From contig JAIOZM010000028.1 of NCBI GenBank assembly GCA_021740585.1, forward strand, positions 1 through 46,097: DNA of 46,097 nucleotides, given 5' to 3'. The translations under genes and the position numbers were made by a program. The DNA is from Bacteroidales bacterium. Its GTDB lineage: Bacteria > Bacteroidota > Bacteroidia > Bacteroidales > GCA-2748055. Shown one piece after another: positions 45,514 through 46,097 of the stretch. Every line of letters begins with the position of its first letter. Within the stretch, counting starts at the first letter, position 1. The notes under the pieces were generated by a model. It was not told where the DNA came from. It worked only from the letters and a program-made list of their open reading frames with translations, and did not search any database.

Positions 45514-45922
45514 AACTCAGTACAACTTGCTCAAATATAGGAATAGTTAATATGACCATATCCAGTCAGGGAATTTTACATGTTTAATATTTCATAGTTG
45601 TGCACCATTCCCCACATCAGGAGCACTTCCAAAATAATTGAATATAAAAATGTCTATTTCTCCAGAACTGATTAATTCCTTAAGCTAACGATAAATATTA
45701 GAGTTTTTTTGCTTTTTATTCAGTATGATTTGAGGGAAAGTATTGTGAATAAAAACTTTAGGGATGAATATGATTAATCTTACCGTTAGTCAGGAAAAAT
45801 AGCATAGACAAACCTAGGAATAGCTTTGTGTGTGATTTTATTATTGCTTTATTCATATATTGACGTTTATTGTAGGTGTAATATTTCAATATTCTCTTTC
45901 CTGTTTCCAAATAAAACGAATA
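45514..45922. other. Intergenic region without visible genes
   Basis: About 410 bp of AT-rich sequence lie between the DUF1080 gene and the hairpin that serves the convergent gene. No coding remnant, RNA or clear terminator for the plus-strand operon was found. Confidence 0.5.
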
Positions 45923-45951
45923 GCTGAAATTTTTGTTTTAAAAATTTCAGC
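45923..45951 (-). terminator. Terminator of the right-edge oxidoreductase gene
   Basis: GCTGAAATTTTT (45923-45934) and AAAAATTTCAGC (45940-45951) form a perfect 12-bp stem with a 5-base loop. On the minus strand it lies 27 bp past the stop at 45979 and is followed by TATTCGTTTTATTT. It may act in both directions. Confidence 0.7.
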
Positions 45952-45978
45952 AAATGGACTATCCCAGAATCCTATCGC

Positions 45979-46097
45979 TTATTGTTTTAGCTTAATTCTC
46001 CTGCCGGTTTTATAACTTTTCTTTGCAGCTTCCAGTATTTCAACAACAGTCATATTTAGTTCAAGAGAGGATAAATCGGTAGCTTCAACAATAGTTT
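45979..46097 (-). CDS. 3' end of a Gfo/Idh/MocA-family gene (partial)
   Basis: The last 39 codons before the stop read ATDLSSLELNMTVVEILEAA, then KKSYKTGRRIKLKQ. This is the usual tail of Gfo/Idh/MocA sugar oxidoreductases, in which VVEILEAA and TGRRI recur. The rest of the gene lies beyond the window's right edge. It converges on the Gfo/Idh-DUF1080 pair. Confidence 0.7.
   Translation of the reverse strand, partial: TIVEATDLSSLELNMTVVEILEAAKKSYKTGRRIKLKQ

Noticed and set aside
1..46097. Many long ORFs antisense to the annotated genes
   Set aside because: They overlap well-supported genes in other frames, lack leaders or motifs, and are expected shadows of long coding regions.

Overview
The window reads as a chromosomal stretch of a Bacteroidota bacterium, most likely a marine or sediment member of the Bacteroidia/Marinilabiliales type. 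The reasons are the low GC content, AT-rich start regions without Shine-Dalgarno sequences, two SusC/SusD pairs, three type IX secretion (T9SS) C-terminal sorting domains, many sulfatases, and -7 promoter elements of the Bacteroidota TAnnTTTG type. No tRNA, rRNA or CRISPR array was seen.

Layout. (1) 177-6085, minus strand: a secreted endonuclease/exonuclease/phosphatase-fold enzyme, a 1086-residue T9SS-exported sulfatase and a second sulfatase. (2) 6086-6944: an AT-rich gap holding a decayed IS66 transposase tail. (3) 6972-9611, plus strand: a Tat-exported sugar isomerase-like TIM barrel and a serine-type sulfatase. (4) 9658-36993, minus strand: one long co-directional polysaccharide utilisation locus (PUL). 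In transcription order it holds SusC, SusD, a second divergent SusC, SusD, a surface-glycan-binding-type lipoprotein, a GH71/99-like enzyme, a GH115-like enzyme, a truncated Tat-leader ORF, GH92, GH38, a hexose mutarotase, an unusual Nramp-fold transporter, class I mannose-6-phosphate isomerase, a sulfatase lipoprotein and a T9SS beta-helix protein. (5) 37645-40263, plus strand and divergent from the PUL: a membrane-spanning regulator with a LamG-like plus Kelch-like exterior and a SARP/BTAD-like interior. (6) 40655-42403, minus: a T9SS beta-helix/Big2 protein. (7) 43100-45513, plus: a truncated secreted ORF, a Tat-exported Gfo/Idh/MocA oxidoreductase and a DUF1080 lipoprotein. (8) The 3' end of another Gfo/Idh gene at the right edge.

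How it works together (inference): surface sulfatases and T9SS beta-helix enzymes trim a sulfated polymer. The SusCD pairs and the lipoprotein bind and import oligosaccharides. GH92, GH38 and the GH99-like enzyme remove alpha-mannose, and the GH115-like enzyme may remove glucuronate. The Nramp-fold protein may carry the monosaccharide, and mutarotase and Man-6-P isomerase feed it to glycolysis. A sulfated alpha-(glucurono)mannan, of the kind diatoms make, fits best.

The strongest candidate for an undescribed system is regulatory. The SusC promoter carries GTTAATC-type heptamers at 11-12 bp period ending 9 bp before a -7-like element. This is the layout known for SARP activators of Actinobacteria, and a SARP-like membrane regulator is encoded divergently next to it. 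The same heptamer, 11-bp period, 9-bp gap and -7-like element recur before the Gfo/Idh gene and before the truncated ORF at 43100, with a weaker version before the T9SS gene at 42403. This suggests a small local regulon controlled by a one-component transmembrane SARP.
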